Assembly: GCA_963787135.1 (NCBI GenBank)
Contig: CAWBBW010000007.1
Location: 62,001 to 126,000 of the forward strand
Origin: Roseiarcus sp963787135
Lineage (GTDB): Bacteria > Pseudomonadota > Alphaproteobacteria > Rhizobiales > Beijerinckiaceae
DNA: 64,000 nt
Direction: 5' to 3'
Shown here: piece after piece, positions 43,349-55,022 of the stretch
How positions within the stretch are numbered: the first letter of the stretch is position 1
How the letters are laid out: each line of letters begins with the position of its first letter
Notes under the pieces: generated by a model
Seen by the model: the letters and a program-made list of their open reading frames with translations, nothing else
Databases searched by the model: none
Told to the model about the DNA's origin: nothing
Program-made: the position numbers and the translations under genes

Positions 43349-44308
43349 ATGCGCAAATTCCTCATCGACACGGATACCGCATCGGACGACGCGGTCGCGA
43401 TCATGATGGCGCTTGCGGCGCCGGACGTGAGCGTGCTCGCGCTGACGACGGTCGCCGGCAACGTTTCGCTCGAACAGGCGACGCGCAACGCGCTCGTCAC
43501 CGCCGAGATCTGCGGCTCGAACGTCCCAGTTTTCGTCGGCGCCGGCGCCCCGCTTACCCGCGCGCATGACCACGCGCATTGGTTCCATGGGAAAGATGGC
43601 CTTGGCGACCACGGCTATCCCGCGCCCAAACGGGCGCCAGAGCGAGAGCATGCGGTCGACGCAATCCTTCGCCTTGCCGGTGATGAGCCGGGCCTGACCC
43701 TGGTCACCCTCGGGCCGCTCACCAACATCGCGCTGGCGATCGCGCGCGATCCGGCGATCGCGGGACGGATCGGTCGCTGCGTCGTCATGGGCGGCGCGCC
43801 CTGCTGCGAGGGCAACGTCACGCCCGCCGCTGAGTACAACATCTGGGTCGACCCGGAAGCGGCGCGGATGGTGTTTCGCTCCGGCCTGCCGATCGAGATG
43901 GTCGGCTGGCACGTCTCGCGCGGCGAGTCGGTGCTCACAGACGCCGAGATCGCGGCGATCGAGGCGCTCGGCACGGCGAAAGCGCGTTTCGCAATTCGAA
44001 CCAACAGCCGCGCCCGCGAAGCCTACCATGTCCAGACCGGCGAGACCGGCCTCTCGCTCGCCGATCCGACTGCGATGGCCATTGCGCTTGACCGCTCGGT
44101 CGGGCTCTCCTGGTCCCGCCATCGGGTGGCGATCGAAACGCAAAGCGAGCTCACGCGGGGAATGACGGTAGTCGACCGGCTCAACGTGAGCGGGGACGAC
44201 AATAACCGCTCCGTCTGGGCCGCCAACTGCGGCGACGCGACCGCCGATATCGTCTGGACGTTCGACTCGGTCCGGTTCAAGTCTATGCTGAAGGCGGCGC
44301 TGGCCTGA
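43349..44308 (+). CDS. Nucleoside hydrolase
   Basis: 319 residues of the inosine-uridine-preferring type. Ca-binding N-terminal motif IDTDTASDDAVAIMMAL, TTVAGNVSLEQATRNAL, TLGPLTNIALAIARDP and MGGAPCCEGNVTPAAEYNIW. Hydrolyses the N-glycosidic bond of ribonucleosides in purine/pyrimidine salvage. Precise base preference is not evident. Followed by the YyaL-like gene after 11 bases, so perhaps one operon. Confidence 0.94.
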   Translation: MRKFLIDTDTASDDAVAIMMALAAPDVSVLALTTVAGNVSLEQATRNALVTAEICGSNVPVFVGAGAPLTRAHDHAHWFHGKDGLGDHGYPAPKRAPEREHAVDAILRLAGDEPGLTLVTLGPLTNIALAIARDPAIAGRIGRCVVMGGAPCCEGNVTPAAEYNIWVDPEAARMVFRSGLPIEMVGWHVSRGESVLTDAEIAAIEALGTAKARFAIRTNSRAREAYHVQTGETGLSLADPTAMAIALDRSVGLSWSRHRVAIETQSELTRGMTVVDRLNVSGDDNNRSVWAANCGDATADIVWTFDSVRFKSMLKAALA

Positions 44309-44319
44309 GGAGCGGAGCC

Positions 44320-46350
<2,031 letters not shown>

Positions 46351-46710
46351 CGGTCGTGGAACGCCGCGCGTCGCGCAGCCGCAGTTCCTGTCAACGAAAC
46401 GCATCCTCTGTTCGCTGTGACATTATCCCGCGGATCGGGAACCACAAAACGGCCCATGCGCGCCATGCGCGCTCCTGAAGAGGCGATCACCCTTGAAATG
46501 ATCACCCGCAGATGCGGGAGCTGTCCCCGCCGGTCCGCGCCGAAATTGTGCCGCATTAGGCGCTAGACTTGGGCGATAGGCGCCAAAATCGCGCTCATTC
46601 GGGACGGGAATAATAATTATTCGTGTCCCGCCCCTCGCGAACATCGATGAGCCTCCCATATCGGGCGTTCCGGCGTGCAGACGGCGCCCCCTAAAAAGGA
46701 CGAGGATCGC
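46351..46710. other. Intergenic region before egtB
   Basis: 360 bases, no gene seen. Contains a strong hairpin at 46600-46630 and a small inverted repeat near 46460. Probably holds the egtBD promoter. Confidence 0.5.
46600..46630. promoter_or_regulatory. Near-perfect hairpin upstream of egtBD
   Basis: CGGGAC at 46600-46605 pairs with GTCCCG at 46625-46630, and GAATAA pairs with TTATTC inside; only GG/GT positions mismatch around a TAA loop. No T run follows on either strand, so an operator or a structured leader is more likely than a terminator. It lies 81 bases upstream of the egtB ATG. Confidence 0.5.
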
Positions 46711-47989
46711 ATGCGTGTCTCGATGCCCCATGACTCGCCGGAGCGGAACGCTGATCTCCGCGCGCTCTATCAGTCGGTTCGCGAGGTGAGTAGGCGAACT
46801 CGGCGCGCCTCTATCCGACGCTGACGCGACCGTGCAGTCGATGCCCGACGCGAGCCCGGCAAAATGGCACCTTGCGCATACGACGTGGTTTTTCGAGACG
46901 ATGATCCTCGAACAAAGTCTCGGTGGCTACCGCGCGTTCGATCCTCAGTTCAATTTCCTGTTCAACTCCTACTACGAGAGCATCGGCGCCCGTCAGCCGC
47001 GTCCCAGACGCGGCATGATCACGCGCCCGACGCTCGAGACGATCTATGCGTATCGCGATCATGTCGACGGCGCGATGGCGTCTCTGATGTTGGATGATCT
47101 TCCCCCTGCCGTCGCTAAGCTGATCGAACTCGGCTGTCACCATGAACAGCAGCATCAGGAACTGCTGCTGACGGATATCCTGCACCTCTTCGCGCAGAAC
47201 CCTTTGCGTCCGGCCTACAAGGATCCCGGCCCAATAGCGGTTGGCGAGACCGACAGCTCGCCTCCGACCTATCGGACGATGGATGGCGGCGTCGTCGAGA
47301 TCGGGCACGATGGCGCAGACTTCGCCTTCGATTGCGAGGGGCCGCGGCATCGGGCGCTGATCGAACCTTATGAACTGGCGGACCGGCTCGTCACCAATGC
47401 GGAATGGATGGAGTTCATCGCCGATGGCGGCTATCGGACTCCGCTGCTCTGGCTCTCGGCGGGATGGGCGACGGTCCAGGCCGAAGGCTGGACGGCGCCG
47501 CTTTATTGGGATGAGCGCGAGGATGGCTATTGGTCGATGACGCTGCGCGGGGCGCAGCCGGTCGACCCCGCCGCGCCGGTCACGCATGTCAGCTACTTCG
47601 AGGCTGACGCGTTCGCGACCTGGGCTAGCCGACGATTGCCCACCGAGTTCGAGTGGGAGCATGCGGCGCGCGGCGAGCCGCTGCGCGGAAATTTCTTCGA
47701 CTCGGGCCGGCTGCGGCCCGCGCCCGCACAGGCCGGAGGCGCCGGCCTGCGTCAGCTTTACGGCGATGTTTGGGAGTGGACGCGCAGTGCGTTCTCCCCC
47801 TATCCGCGTTTCCGGCCGGCGGAAGGGGCGGTCGGTGAATACAACGGCAAGTTCATGTGCGGGCAGTTCGTATTGCGCGGCGGCTCGTGCGTGACTCCGG
47901 CCAATCACATGCGGCCGAGCTACCGCAATTTCTTTCCGCCCGACGCACGATGGCAGTTCTCGGGGCTGCGGCTAGCGGGAGACGCTTGA
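46711..47989 (+). pseudogene. egtB: Ergothioneine biosynthesis sulfoxide synthase EgtB, N-terminal frameshift
   Basis: Non-haem iron enzyme that joins trimethylhistidine (hercynine) to a thiol donor by C-S bond formation. ATG 46711 (GAGG upstream) gives RNADLRALYQSVREVS, then one extra base near 46792 breaks the frame; the next frame continues GELGAPLSDADATVQSMPDA and on to 47989 without interruption. The DinB-like domain has the iron ligands in WHLAHTTWFFET and HHEQQHQELLL; the C-terminal FGE-sulfatase domain has RLPTEFEWEHAARG, YGDVWEWTRSAFSPY and RGGSCVTP. Corrected length about 425 residues. Translation could also start at GTG 46832. Probably a sequence error, not a dead gene. Confidence 0.88.
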
Positions 47990-47990
47990 G

Positions 47991-49001
47991 ATGCTCGACT
48001 TAGTCGAATCGAAATTCGGCCAGCACGAAGCGTTTCGAGCCGACGTGCTCGGCGGTCTGGCGCAACGGCAAAAGACGATCCCCGCCCGCTGGCTCTACGA
48101 CCAGCGCGGCTCGGAGCTGTTTGAGGAGATCACGGGGCTCGACGAATATTACCTGACCAGGACCGAGACGGCGATTCTTCGGCGCAACTCCGGGGAGATG
48201 GCGGGTCTCTTGGGCGAAGATGCGGTGCTGCTTGAATACGGGGCCGGAGCGGGGATCAAGTCCGAAATTCTAATCGATGCGCTTAAGGCACCGCGGATGT
48301 ACGTACCGATCGATATTGCGGCGGACTTTCTCGCGCAGACGGCAGCGCGCATTCGGGATCGGTTTCCCGAGCTTCCGACGCGGCCGATCATTACGGATTT
48401 CACCGCCGATTTTGACATGCCCGCCGACATCCCGGCACAGCGGCGCGCCGCGTTTTTTCCCGGATCCACGATCGGCAACCTTGGGCAGTCCGAAGCCGCC
48501 GCCCTGCTTCGCCGGATGCGCCAGCATGTCGGTGAGCGCGGCAAAGCGATGATCGGAGTCGACCTGCGCAAGGACGTCGAGATTTTGATCGCCGCATACG
48601 ATGATAAGCGAGGGGTCACCGCGGAATTCAATCTCAACCTTCTCCGCCGCATCAATCGAGAGCTTAATGGCAGCTTTCCTCTCGAGGCGTTCGCGCATGA
48701 AGCGCGATGGAACGAGCACGAGTCCGCAATCGAGATGCACCTCGTGAGCCGCAAGCCTCAGGTTGTTTCCGTGGCTGGCCGCGGCTTCGCGTTTGCGCAA
48801 GGCGAAACCATCCATACGGAGACTTGCCGGAAATTCGACGTCGCTGGCTTCGCCTACGCCGCGCAACAGTCCAGCTGGCGGGTGGACAGGGTCTGGAGCG
48901 ATCCGGCGGAGCTTTTTGCCGTTTTTGGCCTCCATGCACATGCATTTTTCCCGTCTCAATTGGCCCCCGAAGTAGGGCTTCCCGCCGCGATCGGTTATTG
49001 A
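47991..49001 (+). CDS. egtD: L-histidine N(alpha)-methyltransferase EgtD
   Basis: 336 residues, the family's usual length. Trimethylates histidine with SAM to hercynine, the substrate of EgtB. Motifs: RWLYDQRGSELFEEITGLDEYYLTRTE, SAM-binding LLEYGAGAGIKSE, PIDIAADFL, FFPGSTIGNL and the substrate-binding end region. One base separates it from egtB, so the pair is an operon. No egtA, egtC or egtE is present, as in many proteobacteria that run a shorter pathway. Confidence 0.95.
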   Translation: MLDLVESKFGQHEAFRADVLGGLAQRQKTIPARWLYDQRGSELFEEITGLDEYYLTRTETAILRRNSGEMAGLLGEDAVLLEYGAGAGIKSEILIDALKAPRMYVPIDIAADFLAQTAARIRDRFPELPTRPIITDFTADFDMPADIPAQRRAAFFPGSTIGNLGQSEAAALLRRMRQHVGERGKAMIGVDLRKDVEILIAAYDDKRGVTAEFNLNLLRRINRELNGSFPLEAFAHEARWNEHESAIEMHLVSRKPQVVSVAGRGFAFAQGETIHTETCRKFDVAGFAYAAQQSSWRVDRVWSDPAELFAVFGLHAHAFFPSQLAPEVGLPAAIGY

Positions 49002-49050
49002 TTGCTTAGAGGCGATTATGCGCGACGGGAAACTGACGTCCGCGGACGCC

Positions 49051-51555
49051 CTACAGCGCCGCCGCCGGATCAGCTCTGTTCACCGCCCATCGCTTCTCGG
49101 CGATCTCATGGATTTTGAGGCGCACGTCGCGATTGTCGCGCATGAAACGATCGAAATCGGCCTTGCGCAGGACTAGCAGCCGGCAATAGGTCAAGGCTCG
49201 CACGTCGGCCACCCGCGGCTCGCCGGTGAGCAGGGACAGCTCGCCGAAGAAATCGCCGCTGCCGAACGGAATGCGCCGGCCAGGAAGGACGACCTCCGCG
49301 GCGCCGGAGGCGATGAAGTACAGCGCGTCTCCGGGGGCGCCCTTCCGCACGATGAGTTCTTTCGGCACGGTGAAGCGGGGCCTCAACAGCTTCTGCACGC
49401 TTTCGAGGTGCCGCTCGTCGAGACCGGCGAACATGTCGAGCCGCGCGACGAGCGCGTGCGTGTCGAGGCCGATGTCGAAGCGCGGCGGAACGTCCGCGTC
49501 CTGCGCTGCCTCGACGCTGTTCTTGAGATCGCGATAGACCTCCGCCGGGATCAGGCCGCCCTCGAACAGGGCCTGGTAGCGCCCCATCTCGCGGCGCAGC
49601 GCCGACTGGCGCAGGAAGCGCGCCTCGAGCGCCGCCGCATAGTCGAGATACTGGCGGCGCAACGCATCGAGCGCCGACTTCGTCTGATCGAGGCGGGCCT
49701 GAAGAATGCTGTCGATGAGCTTGCCGACGCGCTCGCCGAAGATCGAGCGCGAGCGTTTGGCGGCGGCGCCGCCAAGCTCCTGGATCAGGAGGCGGGTCAC
49801 CAGCAGGGTCTCGAAACGGTCGCCGAGGCGATCCCCGACGAAGTGGCTGACGCCGAGACGCCGATAGACGAAATAAGCGGCCTTAAACGAGAACGGGAAC
49901 GCGAGCGCGGCTTCGGCGGCGCGCTTGTAGCCGAGCCGCCCGCCGCTTCTTGCGCCCTCGACCAGCGCGTCGGCGTTGCGCATCAGCGCCTGCAGGGCGG
50001 CGGGGGAAGCGGCGCGCCGCGCCAGCGTATCGAGGACGAGCATCCGCTCCTGGTTTCCCAGCGCGACCAGCGCGACAGTCATCCGATCGTGTTCAGTCAG
50101 AGCGATTTCGTCGACCGCCTCTCGGAAGCCGGCCGCCGCCTGTCGCGCCTTATAGGGCCCAAGCGCGCGTTCCACAGCCTCTGGATGCAGATCGTGCTCC
50201 TGAGCGGTCTTGGCGATCATGTCGCCCGTCTCGGCAAAGCTGAGCTCCAGCACCCGGTCGCGCAACAGCCGGTCGATCGGCGACAGGCGATCGAGACCGA
50301 GCAGCCGGATGACGCCTCGTAGCGTCGTGCCGTTGACGAGCAGCGTGAACATGACGAGGCCGGTCGCGAGCACCGCGACAAAGCGGCGAACCTCATGCGG
50401 CAGCGCGGGATTCTCGGTGACGCCGAGCGCCAGCACCAAAGTCAGCGCGCCTCTTAAGCCTCCCCAGGCGATCGCAAGCTTGTAGGCGGTGCTGATCGGC
50501 TGGGTGAGCCGCGCGAGGCTCAGCATCGGCAACAGCAGGAACAGGACGGCGAGGCGGGCGCCGAACGCCGCGACGATGAGGACCGCCACCAGCACGAGGT
50601 CGCGCCAATGCATGTCGAACAGCAGTCTCGGCACCAGGATCGACGCCAGCAGGAAGACGAGCGAATGCGCCCAGAAGGCGATCTGCTCCCAGAGATCGCT
50701 GAGGAACGACCAGTTGTAGGGCGCGATGCGGGTCCGCCCGAAGGCGCTGACCGTGAGGCTCGCCGCGAGCACGGCGACGACCCCGGAGACGTCGAACAGA
50801 CGCTGCGCGGCGATAAACGAGAGATAGGCGAGCGCGACCGTCAGCGTTCCCTCGGCGAGCCGGTCGTCGCGCGTCCAGGGAACGAGTTCCAGGAAGGCGC
50901 GGCCGGCGATCACGCCCAGGACGGCGCCGCCGAGGAAGGAGCGGGCGAATTCTTCCGCACCTGCTCCAAGGACCGGCGGGCGTCCCGAGACGATGATCCC
51001 AAGCAGGACAGTGTAGAGCACGATCGCCGCGGCATCGTTGAGGAGGGCCTCGCCCTCGACGAGCCGCGTCAGACGCGCCGGCGCGCCGACGTCGCGGAAA
51101 ACCGCGATGACCGCGGCGGGATCGGTGGTCGAGATGACCGCGCCGAGCAGCAGGCAGACGGTGAGCGGCAACGCGGCGAACGGCCACAGCGCGAGGCCGA
51201 CGATCGCGGCGGTGACGATGGTCGCGATAACCGCAAGCATCAAGATCGGCGCGGCGTCCTCGATGATGCGCCGGACGTCGATTGTGAACGCCGCCTCGAA
51301 CACGAGCAGCGGCAGAAAGACGTAGATGAACGTCTCCGAACCCAGCGGCAGATTGGCGAAGAGGCTCACCATCTCGCCGAAATGGCTCGAAAGCGGGCTT
51401 TGCAGCAGAAAGCCCGAGGCCGCGCCCATCGCGCCGCCGATCACGGCGAGGAGCACGACCGGCGCAAGCCCCAGCCGCTCCGCGAGCGGCTGGCTCAGCG
51501 CCACAACCACCAGCAGCGTCCCGAACACCGCCAGGACGAGGACAATATCGAGCAT
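49051..51555 (-). CDS. CPA1-type Na+(K+)/H+ antiporter with cyclic nucleotide-binding domain
   Basis: 834 residues. Residues 1-410 contain about 12 membrane segments with the antiporter motifs ISTTDPAAVIAVF and GEALLNDAAAIVLYT (the ND of the ion site). A long cytoplasmic helical region follows. The last 140 residues form a cNMP-binding domain: FAGLDERHLESVQKLL, VRKGAPGDALYFIASGAAEV, FGSGDFFGELSLLTGEPRVADV. The phosphate-cassette GELSLLTGEPRVA resembles real cAMP binders, which fits with the cyclases encoded in this window. Confidence 0.92.
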   Translation of the reverse strand: MLDIVLVLAVFGTLLVVVALSQPLAERLGLAPVVLLAVIGGAMGAASGFLLQSPLSSHFGEMVSLFANLPLGSETFIYVFLPLLVFEAAFTIDVRRIIEDAAPILMLAVIATIVTAAIVGLALWPFAALPLTVCLLLGAVISTTDPAAVIAVFRDVGAPARLTRLVEGEALLNDAAAIVLYTVLLGIIVSGRPPVLGAGAEEFARSFLGGAVLGVIAGRAFLELVPWTRDDRLAEGTLTVALAYLSFIAAQRLFDVSGVVAVLAASLTVSAFGRTRIAPYNWSFLSDLWEQIAFWAHSLVFLLASILVPRLLFDMHWRDLVLVAVLIVAAFGARLAVLFLLLPMLSLARLTQPISTAYKLAIAWGGLRGALTLVLALGVTENPALPHEVRRFVAVLATGLVMFTLLVNGTTLRGVIRLLGLDRLSPIDRLLRDRVLELSFAETGDMIAKTAQEHDLHPEAVERALGPYKARQAAAGFREAVDEIALTEHDRMTVALVALGNQERMLVLDTLARRAASPAALQALMRNADALVEGARSGGRLGYKRAAEAALAFPFSFKAAYFVYRRLGVSHFVGDRLGDRFETLLVTRLLIQELGGAAAKRSRSIFGERVGKLIDSILQARLDQTKSALDALRRQYLDYAAALEARFLRQSALRREMGRYQALFEGGLIPAEVYRDLKNSVEAAQDADVPPRFDIGLDTHALVARLDMFAGLDERHLESVQKLLRPRFTVPKELIVRKGAPGDALYFIASGAAEVVLPGRRIPFGSGDFFGELSLLTGEPRVADVRALTYCRLLVLRKADFDRFMRDNRDVRLKIHEIAEKRWAVNRADPAAAL

Positions 51556-51614
51556 GGCTCCGCTTATCCGTCGCCGCCCCGGCCTAAGGGCGGGGACGGC
51601 TCAATCACGCAGTG

Positions 51615-52352
51615 TCACGTTCGAGCGTTTTGCTTGTCAACCGAGGGGCGCCGGCCGTTGTTGAGCCTAGCGGCCGCCTCAGCGACGATCCGCTCGCGCT
51701 CTTTCACCATCGGCGCGAGCCGCGAGCGCACGATTTCCACGACCGCCGCTGTCGCAGTCGACGGATGTCCGCCGTCGAAAGGCGGCGCCGGCGCGTATTC
51801 GAGGTTGAGCTGAATGGCCTCCGCGATCTCGCGGCCGGCGAGTTCCGCGACCAGCGTCAGCGCGAAATCTATGCCGGCGGTGACGCCGCCGCCGGTCATC
51901 AGCTTGCCGTGGCTAACGACGCGCTCGTGCACCGGAATGGCGCCGAGCGTCTCGAGCAGATGGTGCGACGCCCAATGGGTCGTCGCCCGCTTTTCATTCA
52001 GCAGTCCCGCGGCGCCAAGCACCAGCGCCCCCGTGCAGACCGAGGTCACGAAGCGCGCGCCTTCCGCCTGACGATGGACAAAGCCAAGCGTCTCCTCGTC
52101 GCTCAGAAGCGCGTTGATTCCTGCCCCGCCCGGCACGCAGAGCACGTCGAGCTGCGGGCACGTCGCGTATGTTGAATCCGGCGTGAGCGTGAGTTTCGTC
52201 GAAGAGACGATAGGATCGAGGGTTTTCCAAACGAGACGGACCCGCGCGCGCGGCCACGATGCGAAGACCTCATAGGGCCCGGTCAGATCGAGCTGCTGAA
52301 CGTTCGGAAAGACGAGGAAGCCGATCTCGATCGGGGGCGAGCGTTCGGTCAT
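51615..52352 (-). CDS. DJ-1/PfpI family protein, isonitrile hydratase-like
   Basis: 245 residues from ATG at 52352, overlapping the ppx stop by four bases. DJ-1/PfpI fold: FLVFPNVQQLDLTGPYEVFA, and the nucleophile elbow with Cys in VTSVCTGALVLGAAGLL, then THWASHHLLE. The SVCTGALVLGAAGLL and HWASH patterns are shared with isonitrile hydratase InhA and with AraC-type DJ-1 proteins, but there is no HTH. Function is inferred from family only. Confidence 0.85.
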   Translation of the reverse strand: MTERSPPIEIGFLVFPNVQQLDLTGPYEVFASWPRARVRLVWKTLDPIVSSTKLTLTPDSTYATCPQLDVLCVPGGAGINALLSDEETLGFVHRQAEGARFVTSVCTGALVLGAAGLLNEKRATTHWASHHLLETLGAIPVHERVVSHGKLMTGGGVTAGIDFALTLVAELAGREIAEAIQLNLEYAPAPPFDGGHPSTATAAVVEIVRSRLAPMVKERERIVAEAAARLNNGRRPSVDKQNART

Positions 52353-53956
52353 GGCGAGGCCCTTTCCTTCCCTGCTGGCGCCGGCCGCCCGGGCGCTTGC
52401 GGGGTGTCGTCGGCAACGACGATTTCGCTGCGCTTGACGCCCATGGCGTTGGCGAGCAGGCGCAAACGCTCGGCAACAGCATCGCTGTCCGGCGCGCGCG
52501 CGGCCGAACCGACCTCGAGCCGGACGCGATCGGCCTCGAGTCGCAGGCGCGCGGTGGCGAGCAGCCCGGGAACGCCGCCGGAGAACCGATAGGCGAGCAG
52601 CATTGCGCGTCCGAGAATGAGCGCACGGCGCAGGGCTGCAGCGGACAGGAGGCCGGCCGCCGGCTTGAGCCAGGGCGCATCGGGCCGGCCCGCATAGCGC
52701 GCATGGATCGCGGCGGCGATGAAAACCCTCTCGGCGTGGCTCACTCCGATGAACGGGAATTGCAGAATGCGGCGGAAGCTTTCTTCGGCTCTCAGGTCCG
52801 GCGCGTCCCTCCAGGCGATATCCGAAAGCGCGCAAGCCGCCACCCGCAGGCGGGCTTCGGCATGAGGCTCGCCCGGAAAGAGATCTGCCGTCCATGACGC
52901 AAGCGCCGGAGCGAAATCCGGCACCCGCGCCAGCGGCAGTCCAATGAGTTGCGCGCCCTCGAGCAGGGGATCGAGATATTGCTCTTGCCTCGTGAGCTGC
53001 GAATAGATGAGGCCCTCGCGCAATCCCAGGGCGGAAAAGACGACCCGCTCCGGCGCGAGGCGCTTCAGCACACGGTCCAGCACCATCGCCGCCGCCGGCA
53101 GCGTTCGCGCCCGCCGCGCGGCGACGCCCGGAGTCGCGGCGAGCCTGGCCGGCGAGAGACGCAAGACGAACTGCGCAAAATCCCGGGCGACCGATGCGGT
53201 CAGTTCGTAGCCGTGAACGACCTTGACCGGAGCGTCGACCAACTCGATGTGGGCCTTGGCAAGCGCGCGCCAGCCGCCGCCGACCGGATAGAACACCGGC
53301 CGGCTCAGCCCGGACTTGAGGCCCTCCCGCAGGATGTCGTCGACGCGGCGCTTGGCCGACGCAACGCCTTCGGCGAGCATCGCTTCGACCGGCAGCGCGC
53401 CGAGCGGCAGGCTGACCCAGCCGCCTCCCACGTGATCATCGATCGCCTCCGCGACCTCGAGGCTGCCGCCGCCCATATCGCCGACCAGCCCCACGGGTCG
53501 AAAGAACCCCGAGATGACGCCGAGCGTCGCGTAACGCGCCTCTTCTTGCCCCGTGAGGATGCGAACTTTGAGCCCGCTTTCCGCCGCGATCGCCGCCGCG
53601 AGAGCCGATCCATTGGAGGCGCGGCGCATCGCCTCGGTCGCGGTCGCGTCGATCCGGGTTACGCCCATCGCGTCGGCAATGGCGCGAAACCGGCGCACCG
53701 CCTGGACGGCTTGCCGAAAGCCTTCGGGTGAAATCCTCCCGGTCTCAGCGAGGCCTTCGCCGAGCCGGAGCAGCGATTTTTCGTTGAAGCGAGGCATCGG
53801 CGCGCGGCCAAGCTGGTCGTAGACCATGAGCCGAACGGAATTGGATCCGATGTCGACGATCGCGTAGGGCGGCCGCGCCGAGCGCGTGACGCGCTCGGGA
53901 TCGAGCTCGAGCGGCCTCAGGTCGGTCTTGCGGGATTGGGGCGTCTTCGTCGTCAT
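52349..53956 (-). CDS. Exopolyphosphatase/guanosine pentaphosphatase family protein Ppx/GppA
   Basis: 535 residues from ATG at 53956; an ATG at 53983 would add nine. Actin-like ATPase fold: AIVDIGSNSVRLMVYD, the DATATEAMRRASNG loop, and GDMGGGSLEVAE. A C-terminal HD-like helical domain follows. Degrades polyphosphate and/or pppGpp; the substrate cannot be told from sequence. Confidence 0.92.
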   Translation of the reverse strand: MTTKTPQSRKTDLRPLELDPERVTRSARPPYAIVDIGSNSVRLMVYDQLGRAPMPRFNEKSLLRLGEGLAETGRISPEGFRQAVQAVRRFRAIADAMGVTRIDATATEAMRRASNGSALAAAIAAESGLKVRILTGQEEARYATLGVISGFFRPVGLVGDMGGGSLEVAEAIDDHVGGGWVSLPLGALPVEAMLAEGVASAKRRVDDILREGLKSGLSRPVFYPVGGGWRALAKAHIELVDAPVKVVHGYELTASVARDFAQFVLRLSPARLAATPGVAARRARTLPAAAMVLDRVLKRLAPERVVFSALGLREGLIYSQLTRQEQYLDPLLEGAQLIGLPLARVPDFAPALASWTADLFPGEPHAEARLRVAACALSDIAWRDAPDLRAEESFRRILQFPFIGVSHAERVFIAAAIHARYAGRPDAPWLKPAAGLLSAAALRRALILGRAMLLAYRFSGGVPGLLATARLRLEADRVRLEVGSAARAPDSDAVAERLRLLANAMGVKRSEIVVADDTPQAPGRPAPAGKERASP

Positions 53957-54105
53957 CGCGCTCCTCCGGCGCAAGCCGATCATGCGCGACGGCGATGAAC
54001 TTGACCAGCCGCGGGGGCTTCAGCGGTCGAAGGCCCCGCCGCGGTTCCCCGCTCTTCGCGGGCCTGCAGGTTGACAGCCCCGCCGCGCCTCACGATGCAG
54101 GGACA

Positions 54106-54768
54106 ATGACTGCCTCCCTGCCCGCTCTTCTCGTGACCGGCTTTGTTCTCGGCTGGTCCGTCGCCTGGCCGCCGGGGCCGATCAACGCCGAGATTGCGCG
54201 GCGCTGCGCCGCGGGCGACTTCCGGGCGGGGATTGCCGTGCTTGTCGGCGCTTCCAGCGCCGACGCCTTATGGGCGGTCGCGGTTGCGCTCGGCGTCGGC
54301 TTTCTGTTCGCCGCGCCGCTCGCGCGGACGGCCATGGGCGTCGTCAGCATCGCGCTTTTGCTGGCGCTCGCCTTTCTCTTCCTGCGCGGCGCCTGGCGGG
54401 CTTTCGTGCATAGGCCGGCGCCTGAGGCGAAGCCCGGGGCGCAGGCCCCGCTGGCCTCCGCCCGCGGCGGCTTTGGGCTCGGCGCTGCGATGGCGCTGAC
54501 GAGCCCGTGGAACGTCGCCTTCTGGCTCGCCGCCATGGGCCGGCCGGAGCTCGCGGGCGCCCGGGCAGGATCGCTCCTCATCATGGCCGCCGCCGTGATC
54601 GCCGGCGCCTTGACCTGGGGCGTCATCTGGGCCTCGTCGAACGCGCTGCTGCACCGCACCCTCGAAGGCCCGGCCAAGCGCTGGTGGACGATCCTGGTCG
54701 ATCTCGCGACCGGGATGCTCATGCTCTGGTTCGCCGTTTCCTCGGCGCAAAGGCTGATGGCGGGGTAA
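54106..54768 (+). CDS. LysE family translocator
   Basis: 220 residues from ATG at 54106. Six membrane segments as in LysE/RhtB exporters, with the N-terminal signature GWSVAWPPGPINAEIARRCAAGD (PPGP loop) and LTSPWNVAFWLAAMG. Exports amino acids or small analogues. A long ORF upstream to 53995 is not needed. Confidence 0.88.
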   Translation: MTASLPALLVTGFVLGWSVAWPPGPINAEIARRCAAGDFRAGIAVLVGASSADALWAVAVALGVGFLFAAPLARTAMGVVSIALLLALAFLFLRGAWRAFVHRPAPEAKPGAQAPLASARGGFGLGAAMALTSPWNVAFWLAAMGRPELAGARAGSLLIMAAAVIAGALTWGVIWASSNALLHRTLEGPAKRWWTILVDLATGMLMLWFAVSSAQRLMAG

Positions 54769-55022
54769 GCAATCTGCAGCCGAAGCCAAGCCGCTGGAAC
54801 GTCGAAGGCGGCGGACGAGGATTCACTGACGGGCGCGGCCATATGTCGCGCCAAATCGTTGCGGCGCGGTGACCTTGCGTCAACTTTGTGACCCAAATCC
54901 AGTTTATTGAAGGAAGAAGCGGCTCGCCGCGGCTGTTTCGCTCCTCGCGCGCGTCGGCCCAACGAAAGGCTTAGGCGCTTTCGTCGCTCGCGCCTTTGAC
55001 GATTTTGCGCCGAGGGTGCGCC

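Noticed and set aside
50608..51813. 401-codon plus-strand frame
   Set aside because: Opposite the antiporter gene, composed almost only of charged residues, no domain; an antisense artefact.
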